12,964 nucleotides of DNA from DATLGD01 sp035540755 (GTDB taxonomy: Bacteria; Actinomycetota; Actinomycetes; Mycobacteriales; SCTD01), in contig DATLGD010000075.1 in the NCBI GenBank assembly GCA_035540755.1, forward strand, positions 1 to 12,964. Direction: 5' to 3'. Each line of letters begins with the position of its first letter. Within the stretch, counting starts at the first letter, position 1. Made by a program: the position numbers and the translations under genes. Shown here piece by piece: positions 1 to 7,902 of the stretch. A model generated the notes under the pieces. It saw nothing but the letters and a program-made list of their open reading frames with translations. It did no database searches and was not told where the DNA came from.

Positions 1-667
1 GCTCGTGCAGCGCCTGGCGGCCCGAGTCCGCGACCCGCTCCAGCTGCGCCGCCGCGCGGTCGGGGTCGCTCGGCAGCACCGCCGCGGCCGACTCCGCCTG
101 CACCACGAGCAGGCTCACGCTGTGCGCGACGACGTCGTGCATCTCCCGCGCGATGCGGGCCCGCTCCTCGGCGAGGGCCACCTGCTCGCGGGCCACCGCC
201 TCCCGGCGCGCAGCAGCCAGGGCCGTCGCCGACTCGCGCTCGCGACGCCGGGCCAGCCGGCCGATGCCGAACGACGCGCCGAAGTAGACGAGCGGGAAGA
301 CCACCTCGACCGGCGCGAAGGGTCGCGGGTCGCGCACGAGGAGCAGGACCAGAGCCAGGACGACGGCGGCGCTGCCCGCGGCCACCGCCGGAGGAGGCGA
401 CCGGCGGCCGAGCGCGTAGAAGCCGACCATGAGCGCGACGAAGGACCCGAAGACGGGATCGTCGGCGCGCAGGAGCACCTGCCCGGCGACGGAGGCGGCG
501 AGGACCGAGACGGTCGCCAGCGGGCTCCGTGCGGCGACGGACACCGCCGCCGTGCCGCCCAGCGCCACGGTCGCCGTCGCGAGGCCTCGTCCCTGACCGG
601 CGACCTGTGCGAGGGCGAGCGCGCTCAGCCCGACCGCGAGGGCGGGGTAGGCGGCACGGTGCTGCAC
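1..667 (-). CDS. Sensor histidine kinase, N-terminal part (gene runs off the left edge)
   Basis: Two-component sensor kinase of the NarL/LiaS-like group (HisKA_3 dimerisation domain), which autophosphorylates on His and passes the phosphate to a response regulator. About 222 residues are visible. Hydrophobic segments near residues 7-25, 31-46, 51-67, 72-88, 96-111 and 119-135 form a multi-helix membrane sensor with almost no extracellular part. A charged helix (about 139-170) leads to the phosphoacceptor motif AREMHDVVAHSVS with His177. The ATPase domain lies beyond the window. GTG 667-665 is chosen because the hydrophobic N-terminus begins there and a TACGTT box sits 6 nt upstream, as for other leaderless genes here. 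The cognate response regulator is probably the next gene off the left edge (inference from the usual operon order). Signal and targets are unknown. Confidence 0.85.
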   Translation of the reverse strand, partial: MQHRAAYPALAVGLSALALAQVAGQGRGLATATVALGGTAAVSVAARSPLATVSVLAASVAGQVLLRADDPVFGSFVALMVGFYALGRRSPPPAVAAGSAAVVLALVLLLVRDPRPFAPVEVVFPLVYFGASFGIGRLARRRERESATALAAARREAVAREQVALAEERARIAREMHDVVAHSVSLLVVQAESAAAVLPSDPDRAAAQLERVADSGRQALHE

Positions 668-679
668 CGGCCGAACGTA
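668..679 (-). promoter_or_regulatory. Candidate leaderless promoter (-10 TACGTT) of the histidine kinase
   Basis: On the minus strand TACGTT (679-674) fits the actinobacterial -10 pattern TANNNT and is followed by 6 nt and then GTG at 667. Transcription would start at or next to the start codon, giving a leaderless mRNA. No Shine-Dalgarno is visible, and no clear -35 hexamer is seen. Confidence 0.5.
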
Positions 680-701
680 CGGCGCCCGGGCCGCCGACCG
701 C

Positions 702-719
702 CTCCTCCTGCAGGAGGAG
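702..719. promoter_or_regulatory. Perfect 18-bp palindrome between divergent genes, possible operator
   Basis: CTCCTCCTGCAGGAGGAG is its own reverse complement, centred between 710 and 711. It lies in the 137-nt divergent region between the kinase start (667) and the membrane protein start (805). If the kinase mRNA starts at 667, the centre is near -43, about where an activator overlapping the -35 would bind; relative to a start near 774 for the plus gene it is near -64. Both positions suit a dimeric regulator such as the kinase's own response regulator, but the factor is not known. The sequence is purine/pyrimidine-skewed and chance in GC-rich DNA is not excluded. Confidence 0.45.
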
Positions 720-761
720 ACGACCGTCCCAGCGGACGAAGCCTCGCGCCCGCCGTCTCCC

Positions 762-767
762 TAGCGT
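762..767 (+). promoter_or_regulatory. Candidate -10 box TAGCGT for the membrane protein gene
   Basis: TAGCGT fits TANNNT. A start near 774 would give a leader of about 30 nt carrying the GGAGGA Shine-Dalgarno (793-798) 6 nt before GTG 805. No convincing -35 is seen. Confidence 0.35.
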
Positions 768-804
768 CGGCGGCACCGCACCGACCACCTCCGGAGGACC
801 TGCC

Positions 805-1413
805 GTGACCGCACCGCTGCTCGACCGCACCCGACCCCTCGCCCTGCTCGCCGGTCCCGTCGCCGTCGCCGCCGCCGGGCTGTTCTTCGCCGCGCTGGCC
901 GTGCACGGCGACGACATCGGCGCCATCGCCCGCGGCCCGCTCGGCGTGGCCTCGAACCTGCTCGCGCTGGCCTCCGTGCTCCTGCTGCTCCTCGGCCTGG
1001 TGCGGCTGACCGCACGCCCCGCGCTGGACGACGGCGCCGGGGCGGCGTCGCTGCTGGTCGCCGGGGCCGGCACGGTGCTGCTGGCCGGCGCCGCGTGGGC
1101 GCAGCTGGTGACCCTGCCGGTCTTCGCCGTCGAGGCGCCGCGGGTCGCCGACGAGGGGACCACCCTGGTCACCGCCGGCTACGTGGTGTCGTTCGTCGTG
1201 GCCGGGCTCGGCTGGCTGCTCGTCGCCTTCCGGCTGCGGCGCGACCCGGCTCTCGCCCGCGGACGCGTGCGGCTGCTGCTCGTCGGGGCCGTCCTGATGC
1301 TCGCCCCGCTGCCGACCCGCTGGTTCCTGCTCGCCGTCGCCGTCTCGTTGCTCGCGGCCACCGAGACCGCCCCGTCGCCGGCGGTCCGCCGACCGGCGGC
1401 GACGCCCGCCTGA
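805..1413 (+). CDS. Six-helix integral membrane protein of unknown function
   Basis: I do not recognise a named family. The 202-residue protein is rich in Leu, Ala, Val and Gly and has about six predicted membrane helices, near residues 13-34, 47-69, 82-105, 121-143, 154-170 and 171-187, with short loops and a polar Pro/Ala/Arg tail. No catalytic or ligand motif stands out. GTG 805 is chosen because GGAGGA at 793-798 is ideally spaced and the hydrophobic region starts shortly after; the open frame extends further upstream, but that part is Arg/Pro-rich and overlaps the kinase gene antisense. It is divergent from the sensor kinase and shares an intergenic region with an 18-bp palindrome, so it may be a target or accessory of that two-component system (inference). 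The 21-nt gap to hpt contains hpt's own promoter. Confidence 0.8.
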   Translation: MTAPLLDRTRPLALLAGPVAVAAAGLFFAALAVHGDDIGAIARGPLGVASNLLALASVLLLLLGLVRLTARPALDDGAGAASLLVAGAGTVLLAGAAWAQLVTLPVFAVEAPRVADEGTTLVTAGYVVSFVVAGLGWLLVAFRLRRDPALARGRVRLLLVGAVLMLAPLPTRWFLLAVAVSLLAATETAPSPAVRRPAATPA

Positions 1414-1421
1414 GGCTGGCC

Positions 1422-1434
1422 TAGCCTCGTCCGC
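1422..1434 (+). promoter_or_regulatory. Candidate leaderless promoter of hpt (-10 TAGCCT)
   Basis: TAGCCT (1422-1427) is followed by 7 nt and GTG 1435. No Shine-Dalgarno is present between the previous stop codon and this start, so hpt is probably transcribed from its start codon. The TANNNT-N7-GTG arrangement recurs before 7574 and 12029. Confidence 0.6.
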
Positions 1435-2013
1435 GTGACCGCCCCTGCACCTGGCCGCTCCGACCGCACCGCCGTCCCGCCGGAGATCGAGCGGGTGCTC
1501 ATCTCCGAGGAGCAGATCGCCGAGAAGGTGGCCGAGCTGGCCGCCGCCGTCGACGCGCAGTACGCCGGTCGCGAGGTGCTGCTGGTCGGTGTGCTGAAGG
1601 GCGCGGTCATGTTCATGGCCGACTTCGCCCGGGCGCTGCAGACGCCGGTGGCGATGGAGTTCATGGCCGTGTCGAGCTACGGCTCGGCGACGTCGTCGTC
1701 CGGCGTGGTGCGGATCCTCAAGGACCTGGACCGCGGCATCGAGGGTCAGCACGTGCTGGTCGTCGAGGACATCATCGACTCCGGGCTCACGCTGTCCTGG
1801 CTGCTGCGCAACCTCCGGAGCCGGGGACCGGCGTCGGTCGGCGTCGTCGCGCTGCTGCGCAAGCCCGAGGCGCTCACCGTCGAGGTCGAGGTCGACCACG
1901 TCGGCTTCGACATCCCCTCGGAGTTCGTCGTCGGCTACGGCCTGGACCACGCCGAGCGCTACCGCGACCTGCCGTTCGTCGGGACGCTTCGGCCCGAGGT
2001 CTACAGCTCCTGA
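1435..2013 (+). CDS. hpt: Hypoxanthine phosphoribosyltransferase
   Basis: Transfers phosphoribose from PRPP to hypoxanthine (and often guanine), making IMP or GMP in cytosolic purine salvage. At 192 residues it has normal family length. Visible landmarks are the early GVLKGAVMFMADF segment (residues 53-65), a flexible-loop region with SSYGSATSSSG, the PRPP-binding motif VVEDIIDSGLT (109-119) with the acidic pair E111-D112, and a C-terminal base-binding region VGFDIPSEFVVGYGLD. GTG 1435 is the first start compatible with the family N-terminus and fits the leaderless promoter. In many actinobacteria the order is tilS-hpt-ftsH; here a membrane protein gene precedes hpt and tilS is absent from the window. 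It ends 129 nt before ftsH, which has its own putative promoter. Confidence 0.96.
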   Translation: MTAPAPGRSDRTAVPPEIERVLISEEQIAEKVAELAAAVDAQYAGREVLLVGVLKGAVMFMADFARALQTPVAMEFMAVSSYGSATSSSGVVRILKDLDRGIEGQHVLVVEDIIDSGLTLSWLLRNLRSRGPASVGVVALLRKPEALTVEVEVDHVGFDIPSEFVVGYGLDHAERYRDLPFVGTLRPEVYSS

Positions 2014-2020
2014 GCGAGGT

Positions 2021-2046
2021 GGAACGCCGGACCCCGGCAGGTCGTT
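2021..2046 (+). promoter_or_regulatory. Candidate ECF (SigH/SigR-like) promoter upstream of ftsH
   Basis: GGAAC at 2021-2025, an 18-nt spacer and GTT at 2044-2046 match the GGAA(C/T)-N17-18-GTT pattern of actinobacterial thiol/heat-stress ECF sigma factors. It sits directly after the hpt stop and would give a leader of about 85-90 nt. A second possible start is a TANNNT box (TACCGT, 2077-2082). Stress control suits a quality-control protease, but such short motifs occur by chance. Confidence 0.35.
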
Positions 2047-2112
2047 GACGAACTGCCGGGCGATGTGCTCCCGGTGTACCGTCTGATCATCCCTGTCTTC
2101 AGGGCCGTCGTC

Positions 2113-2142
2113 AGGGAGGGACGGGGCGTTCGCCCCGCGTCG
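2113..2142 (+). promoter_or_regulatory. Split ribosome-binding site of ftsH: Shine-Dalgarno, hairpin, ATG
   Basis: AGGGAGGG (2113-2120) is the only strong Shine-Dalgarno but ends 22 nt before ATG 2143. Between them is a perfect hairpin: CGGGGC (2122-2127), loop GTTC, GCCCCG (2132-2137). When folded, the 16-nt hairpin is looped out and the effective spacing becomes about 6-7 nt, which is optimal. Translation could therefore depend on the fold. The base pairing is seen directly; the role is inference. Confidence 0.5.
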
Positions 2143-4386
<2,244 letters not shown>

Positions 4387-4431
4387 CCGGCCCGACCGGC
4401 GCTCCCGGCGCCGGGCCCGGACCGGCGCGGG

Positions 4432-4456
4432 GCTTCGACGCCGCCCGCGTCGAAGC
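4432..4456 (+). repeat. Perfect 10-bp stem, 5-nt loop hairpin at the 5' end of folE
   Basis: GCTTCGACGC (4432-4441) and GCGTCGAAGC (4447-4456) are exact reverse complements around the loop CGCCC. It ends 4 nt before GTG 4461 and covers the place where a Shine-Dalgarno for that GTG would be. It also encodes the conserved FolE segment FDAARVEA if translation starts upstream, so the symmetry may be coding coincidence. No U-tract follows, so it is not a classical terminator. Confidence 0.45.
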
Positions 4457-4460
4457 AGCG

Positions 4461-5003
4461 GTGCGCGAGCTGCTCACCGCCGTCGGCGAGGACCCCGACC
4501 GCGAGGGCCTTCGTGACACCCCCCGCCGCGTCGCGCGGATGTACGCGGAGGTGTTCGAGGGGCTGCACGCCGACCCCGACGCGCTGATCGTGCCGTTCTT
4601 CGACGAGAACCACGACGAGCTCGTCATCGTCAAGGACATCGCCGTCACCAGCTTCTGCGAGCACCACCTCGTCCCGTGGACCGGCACCGCGGCGGTCGGC
4701 TACATCCCGAACAAGGAAGGCCAGATCACCGGGCTGTCCAAGCTGGCCCGGCTGGTCGATCTCTACGCCCGCCGCCCTTCGGTGCAGGAGCGGCTCACCG
4801 CCCAGGTGGCCGACGCCCTGGTCGCCCGGCTGCAGCCGCGCGGCGTCATCGTCGTCGTCGAGGCCGAGCACCTGTGCATGACGGTCCGCGGGGTGCGCAA
4901 GCCCGGGGCGCGCACGGTCACCTCCGCGGTGCGCGGAGCGCTCAAGGACTCCGCCGTCACGCGCGCGGAGGCGATGAGCCTGATCCTCGGGCGGTCGCGG
5001 TGA
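4461..5003 (+). CDS. folE: GTP cyclohydrolase I
   Basis: Converts GTP to 7,8-dihydroneopterin triphosphate, the first step of tetrahydrofolate synthesis. The zinc-site motif SFCEHHLVPW is present (C66, H69 counted from GTG 4461), as is the second zinc cysteine in AEHLCM (C139). GLSKLARLVDLYARRPSVQERL is typical of the family (positions about 93-114), as is the C-terminal SAVRGALK. Coordinates begin at the first ordinary start codon. However, the in-frame sequence upstream reads GFDAARVEAAVRELL, matching the conserved helix of other actinobacterial FolE proteins, so the true start is probably upstream. The only candidate I find is CTG 4383, which would overlap the ftsH stop as CTGA, like the GTGA junctions later in the operon; it gives 206 residues. 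The gene overlaps folP by 4 nt. Confidence 0.95.
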   Translation: MRELLTAVGEDPDREGLRDTPRRVARMYAEVFEGLHADPDALIVPFFDENHDELVIVKDIAVTSFCEHHLVPWTGTAAVGYIPNKEGQITGLSKLARLVDLYARRPSVQERLTAQVADALVARLQPRGVIVVVEAEHLCMTVRGVRKPGARTVTSAVRGALKDSAVTRAEAMSLILGRSR

Positions 5004-5848
5004 GGCCTCCTGCCCTGCGCGGCTTCCCCGGGCTCGACCGCACGCGGGTCATGGCGGTCGTGAACGTGACCCCCGACTCCTTCAGCGACGGCGGCCTGGC
5101 CCGCGACCCGGACACCGCCGTGCGCCTCGGCCTGCGGGCGCTGTCGGCCGGTGCCGACCTGGTCGACGTCGGCGGCGAGTCGACCCGGCCGGGTGCCGTG
5201 CGGGTGCCTGCGGCCGAGGAGCTCCGCCGGGTGCTGCCGGTGGTGCGCGGTCTCGCGCAGGCGGGTGCGGTGGTGTCGATCGACACCACCCGGGCGTCGG
5301 TGGCGCTGGCCGCGCTCGAGGCCGGCGCGCAGCTCGTCAACGACGTCTCCGGCGGCCTGGCCGACCCGGCCATGCTCCCGACCGTCGCCGAGGCCGAGGT
5401 GCCCTACGTCGTCATGCACTGGCGCGGCCCCAGCGCCACGATGCAGGACCGCGCGCGCTACGGCGACGTCGTCGACGAGGTGGTCGCCGAGCTGCGCGGC
5501 CGGCTCGACGCCGCGGAGGCGGCCGGCGTCGACCTGCAGCGGGTGCTCGTCGACCCCGGGCTCGGCTTCGCCAAGAACGCCGAGCACAACTGGGCCGCGC
5601 TGCGCGGCCTGCGCGAGCTGTCCGTCCTCGGCTGCCCGCTGCTGGTCGGTGCCTCGCGCAAGGGCTTCCTCGGCGCGCTGCTCGCGGACTCCGACGGCAC
5701 TGCCCGCCCGCCGAAGGAGCGCGACGCCGCGACGGCCGCGCTGACCGTCGTCGCCGCGCAGGCCGGCGCGTGGGCCGTGCGGGTGCACTCCGTCGCCGCC
5801 AGCGTCGACGCCGTGCGGGTGGTCGCGGCTCTGGACGGCCCGGCGTGA
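5000..5848 (+). CDS. folP: Dihydropteroate synthase
   Basis: Condenses 6-hydroxymethyl-7,8-dihydropterin pyrophosphate with p-aminobenzoate to form dihydropteroate; it is the sulfonamide target. The protein is a 282-residue TIM barrel with the family signatures NVTPDSFSDGG (22-32), DVGGESTRPGA (56-66), SIDTTR, an NDVSGG segment, the pterin/phosphate loop GASRKGFLG (K221) and the C-terminal RVH (R261, H263). GTG 5000 overlaps the folE stop as GTGA, so translation is likely coupled; the open frame continues upstream inside folE but that is a shadow. It is followed after 10 nt by an NTF2-like gene rather than directly by folB. Confidence 0.96.
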   Translation: MRPPALRGFPGLDRTRVMAVVNVTPDSFSDGGLARDPDTAVRLGLRALSAGADLVDVGGESTRPGAVRVPAAEELRRVLPVVRGLAQAGAVVSIDTTRASVALAALEAGAQLVNDVSGGLADPAMLPTVAEAEVPYVVMHWRGPSATMQDRARYGDVVDEVVAELRGRLDAAEAAGVDLQRVLVDPGLGFAKNAEHNWAALRGLRELSVLGCPLLVGASRKGFLGALLADSDGTARPPKERDAATAALTVVAAQAGAWAVRVHSVAASVDAVRVVAALDGPA

Positions 5849-5858
5849 GCACCGGGCC

Positions 5859-6266
5859 ATGACGCGTCCGGACGACGCCGACCGGGAGGCCGTGCTGGCG
5901 ACGAACGCCGCTCTCTACGCGGCCTTCGAGGAGGCCGACGTCGAGCGGATGTCGGCCGTCTGGGACGACGCCGATCCCGAGGCGCTCGTCTGCGTGCACC
6001 CCGGATGGCCGGCCCTGCGCGGGCGCACATCGGTGCTGCGCTCGTGGTCGGCCGTGATGGCGCGTACCGACTACGTGCAGTTCGTGCTCTCCGACGTCGA
6101 GGTGTCGCTCGAGGGCGACACCGCCGTCGTCACCTGCACCGAGAACATCCTCACCTCGGTCGACGACATGCGCGGCGGCGCCGTGGTCGCCACCAACGTC
6201 TTCCGGCGCCGACCGGGCGGGTGGCGGCTGCAGGTGCACCACGGCTCGCCGGTGCTGGGGGAGTAG
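5859..6266 (+). CDS. NTF2-like (SnoaL/DUF4440-type) small protein within the folate operon
   Basis: A 135-residue protein with the cone-shaped NTF2 fold pattern: N-terminal helices (VLATNAALYAAFEEADVERM), the VCVHPGW motif (about 44-50) followed by a GRTSVLRSW helix, then long beta strands (YVQFVLSDVEVSL, AVVTCTENILT, AVVATNVFRR) ending in WRLQVHHGSPV. The family includes ketosteroid isomerase-like enzymes, cyclases and binding proteins, so the fold alone gives no reaction. It lies 10 nt after folP and 2 nt before folB in the same direction, so it is almost certainly co-transcribed with folate genes. It could act in pterin or folate metabolism or in stability, but nothing in the sequence proves this. 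ATG 5859 has no strong Shine-Dalgarno, consistent with coupling. Confidence 0.85.
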   Translation: MTRPDDADREAVLATNAALYAAFEEADVERMSAVWDDADPEALVCVHPGWPALRGRTSVLRSWSAVMARTDYVQFVLSDVEVSLEGDTAVVTCTENILTSVDDMRGGAVVATNVFRRRPGGWRLQVHHGSPVLGE

Positions 6267-6268
6267 CC

Positions 6269-6622
6269 GTGGACACCGTCCGGCTGACGGGGCTGCGGGT
6301 GCGCGGCTTCCACGGCGTCTTCCCCGAGGAGCGGCGCGACGGGCAGGACTTCGTCGTCGACGTCGCGCTGTCGGTCGACACGCGCGCCGCCGCGGCCGCG
6401 GACGACCTCAGCCTCACCGTCGACTACGGGGTCCTCGCCGAGCGGCTCGCCGAGGTGGTGGCCGGTGAGCCCGTCGACCTGCTCGAGACGCTCGCCACCC
6501 GGCTGGCCGAGAGCTGCCTGCAGGAGGTCGCGGTGCGGTCGGCCGAGGTCACCGTGCACAAGCCGCAGGCGCCGGTGAGCGTGCCGTTCGACGACGTCAG
6601 CGTCACGGTGGTGCGGCCGTGA
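6269..6622 (+). CDS. folB: Dihydroneopterin aldolase
   Basis: Cleaves 7,8-dihydroneopterin to 6-hydroxymethyl-7,8-dihydropterin and glycolaldehyde. Its 117 residues match the short family length. Landmarks are GLRVRGFHGVFPEER (8-22) with the pterin-binding Glu (E20/E21), the VDYG motif (51-54), the LLETLATRLA helix with Glu73, and VTVHKPQAPV (95-103) with the catalytic Lys98. GTG 6269 is two bases after the preceding TAG. The stop overlaps the folK start (GTGA). It acts between FolE and FolK in the same operon; a dedicated dihydroneopterin triphosphate phosphatase is not encoded here. Confidence 0.94.
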   Translation: MDTVRLTGLRVRGFHGVFPEERRDGQDFVVDVALSVDTRAAAAADDLSLTVDYGVLAERLAEVVAGEPVDLLETLATRLAESCLQEVAVRSAEVTVHKPQAPVSVPFDDVSVTVVRP

Positions 6623-7092
6623 ACCGCCCTGGGGCGGGCGCGGTGCTGTCGATCGGCAGCAACGTCGGCGACCGGCTCGCGCACCTGCGGCTGGCCGTCG
6701 AGGTGCTGCAGCCGCACGCCGTGTCGCCGGTGTACGAGACCGCGCCGGTCGGCGGCGTCGCGCAGGGCGACTTCCTCAACGCCGTGCTGCTCTGCCCGCT
6801 CACCGCCGAGCAGGCCTGGGCGCTGGCGCAGGACGCCGAGCGGCGGGCCGGGCGGCAGCGCGACGTCCGGTGGGGGCCGCGCACGCTGGACGTCGACGTC
6901 GTCGACGCACCGCCGCCGGTGCCCGACGGGCTGGTCGTCCCGCACCCGCACGCGCACGAGCGCGCCTTCGTCCTGGCGCCGTGGCTCGACGCGGACCCGG
7001 GCGCCGTGCTGCCCGGCCACGGGCGGGTCGCCGACCTGCTGGGGCGCCTGGACCGCACCGGCGTGCGACGCGTGGACGGGACGCTCGCGTGA
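6619..7092 (+). CDS. folK: 6-hydroxymethyl-7,8-dihydropterin pyrophosphokinase
   Basis: Transfers pyrophosphate from ATP to 6-hydroxymethyl-7,8-dihydropterin, making the substrate of FolP. The protein has 157 residues. Visible motifs are the N-terminal LSIGSNVGDR (10-19), SPVYETAPVGG (36-46) and QGDFLN (49-54), and the magnesium/ATP signature RWGPRTLDVDV (84-94) with Asp91 and Asp93 as probable metal ligands. PHPHAHERAFVLAPW (109-122) follows and is typical of the C-terminal half. GTG 6619 overlaps the folB stop and the folK stop overlaps the next GTG, giving a chain of coupled genes. Confidence 0.95.
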   Translation: MNRPGAGAVLSIGSNVGDRLAHLRLAVEVLQPHAVSPVYETAPVGGVAQGDFLNAVLLCPLTAEQAWALAQDAERRAGRQRDVRWGPRTLDVDVVDAPPPVPDGLVVPHPHAHERAFVLAPWLDADPGAVLPGHGRVADLLGRLDRTGVRRVDGTLA

Positions 7093-7577
7093 GGCCCACC
7101 CGGCTCGGGGCGCTCGCCGGACTGGCCGCCGTCAGCGCCCTGCTCGCCTACCTGCTCGCCGAGCTCGCCTACGGCTCGTTCCCGGCCGTGCCGGCAGGCG
7201 CGCCCGTGCCGCTCGTCGTCGTCGCCGCCGTCGAGCTGGTGCTGGCCAAGGTCGTGCGCGACCGCGTGCTGCACCGCACCGGCCCGGACGGACGGCCGCC
7301 GCGCCGCCCGCTCCACCCGGTGCAGGTGGCCCGCGCCGCCGCGCTCGCCAAGGCCTCGTCCCCCGCCGGGGCGCTGCTGCTCGGCCTGTACGGCGGGCTG
7401 TTCGTCTGGACCTCGCAGCGGTCGGACACCCTGGCCGCCGCGGCCGACGACGCGGTCGTCACGGGGCTGACGGCGCTCGCCGCCGCCGGCCTGCTCGTGG
7501 CCGCGCTCGTGCTCGAGCGGGCCTGCCGCGTCCCCACGCCTCCCGAGGACGACGCCGGGCTAGGGTCGGACGCGTGA
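7089..7577 (+). CDS. DUF3180 family membrane protein
   Basis: A 162-residue protein with four likely membrane helices (about 7-25, 36-56, 92-108 and 123-143). A cytosolic Arg/Pro-rich loop between helices 2 and 3 (RTGPDGRPPRRPLHPVQVAR) begins near residue 63 and contains the characteristic P-L-x-P-x-x-x-A-R-x-A-x-L-A-K-A segment leading into helix 3. This pattern and the place directly after folK match the actinobacterial DUF3180 family, whose function is unknown to me. GTG 7089 overlaps the folK stop by 4 nt. The last codons contain the putative promoter of the next small gene, and the stop overlaps that gene's GTG. Confidence 0.85.
   Translation: MRPTRLGALAGLAAVSALLAYLLAELAYGSFPAVPAGAPVPLVVVAAVELVLAKVVRDRVLHRTGPDGRPPRRPLHPVQVARAAALAKASSPAGALLLGLYGGLFVWTSQRSDTLAAAADDAVVTGLTALAAAGLLVAALVLERACRVPTPPEDDAGLGSDA
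7561..7573 (+). promoter_or_regulatory. Candidate leaderless promoter (-10 TAGGGT) for the small gene at 7574
   Basis: TAGGGT (7561-7566), 7 nt, then GTG 7574. The box is inside the last codons of the DUF3180 gene, and the arrangement is identical to that before 12029. It would allow the small gene to be expressed apart from the folate operon. Confidence 0.5.
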
Positions 7578-7870
7578 CCGAGTCCGCCTCCGGCCCGTCC
7601 GCCGCCGACCTGCACGACCTGTCGACCGAGGAGCTGCGCTCCCGGGCGTTCGACAAGGCCGAGAAGCAGCACGACGTCGCGTTCTTCTGGGACGTCGCCA
7701 CCCACCTGCGATCGGCCCGGGCGATCGCCGGCGAGGACGGCTCGTCCGGCGCGATCACCGGCAGCATCGCCGAGGCGGTCACCCTGGTGCGCGAGCTGAT
7801 GGGCAAGGCGCCGCTCGGCGAGGACGAGCCGCTCCTGCGGGCGCGGTTCGTCGACTACCTGCGCAGCTGA
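7574..7870 (+). CDS. Small hypothetical protein at the end of the folate operon
   Basis: I do not recognise a named family. The 98-residue soluble protein is acidic and mostly helical: DLHDLSTEELRSRAFDKAEKQ reads as a helix pair beginning near residue 13, DVAFFWDVATHLRSARAIA as an amphipathic helix, then a Gly/Ser-rich turn, GSIAEAVTLVRELMG, and a final EPLLRARFVDYLRS. No catalytic residues, cysteines or membrane segments are seen. Normal codon bias and the exact GTGA overlap with the DUF3180 stop support a real gene. It is the last gene before the convergent ATPase gene; only 32 nt separate the two stops and I see no U-rich terminator there. Confidence 0.75.
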   Translation: MTESASGPSAADLHDLSTEELRSRAFDKAEKQHDVAFFWDVATHLRSARAIAGEDGSSGAITGSIAEAVTLVRELMGKAPLGEDEPLLRARFVDYLRS

Positions 7871-7902
7871 CGGCGGGAGTCGGGCACGTCGGTGCGCTGC
7901 GG

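Noticed and set aside
5..808. Plus-strand open frame over the left edge
   Set aside because: It is the antisense shadow of the sensor histidine kinase, whose DHp motif reads clearly on the minus strand.
2045..2082. TTGACG as -35 with TACCGT as -10 for ftsH
   Set aside because: The spacer is 26 nt, far from the usual 16-19, so the two hexamers cannot form one promoter; TACCGT is kept only as a possible separate -10 box.
2065..2142. Upstream GTG start for ftsH adding 26 residues
   Set aside because: The extra residues do not fit the family N-terminus, and ATG 2143 is followed directly by the first membrane helix and has a plausible structured ribosome-binding site.
4676..4999. Upstream extension of folP inside folE
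   Set aside because: This part is a frame-shifted reading of folE (Arg/Gly/His-rich); GTG 5000 gives the normal DHPS length and a GTGA overlap.
4763..5860. Long minus-strand open frame opposite folE/folP
   Set aside because: Antisense shadow of folE and folP; His/Arg/Gly-rich low-complexity translation and no recognisable motif.
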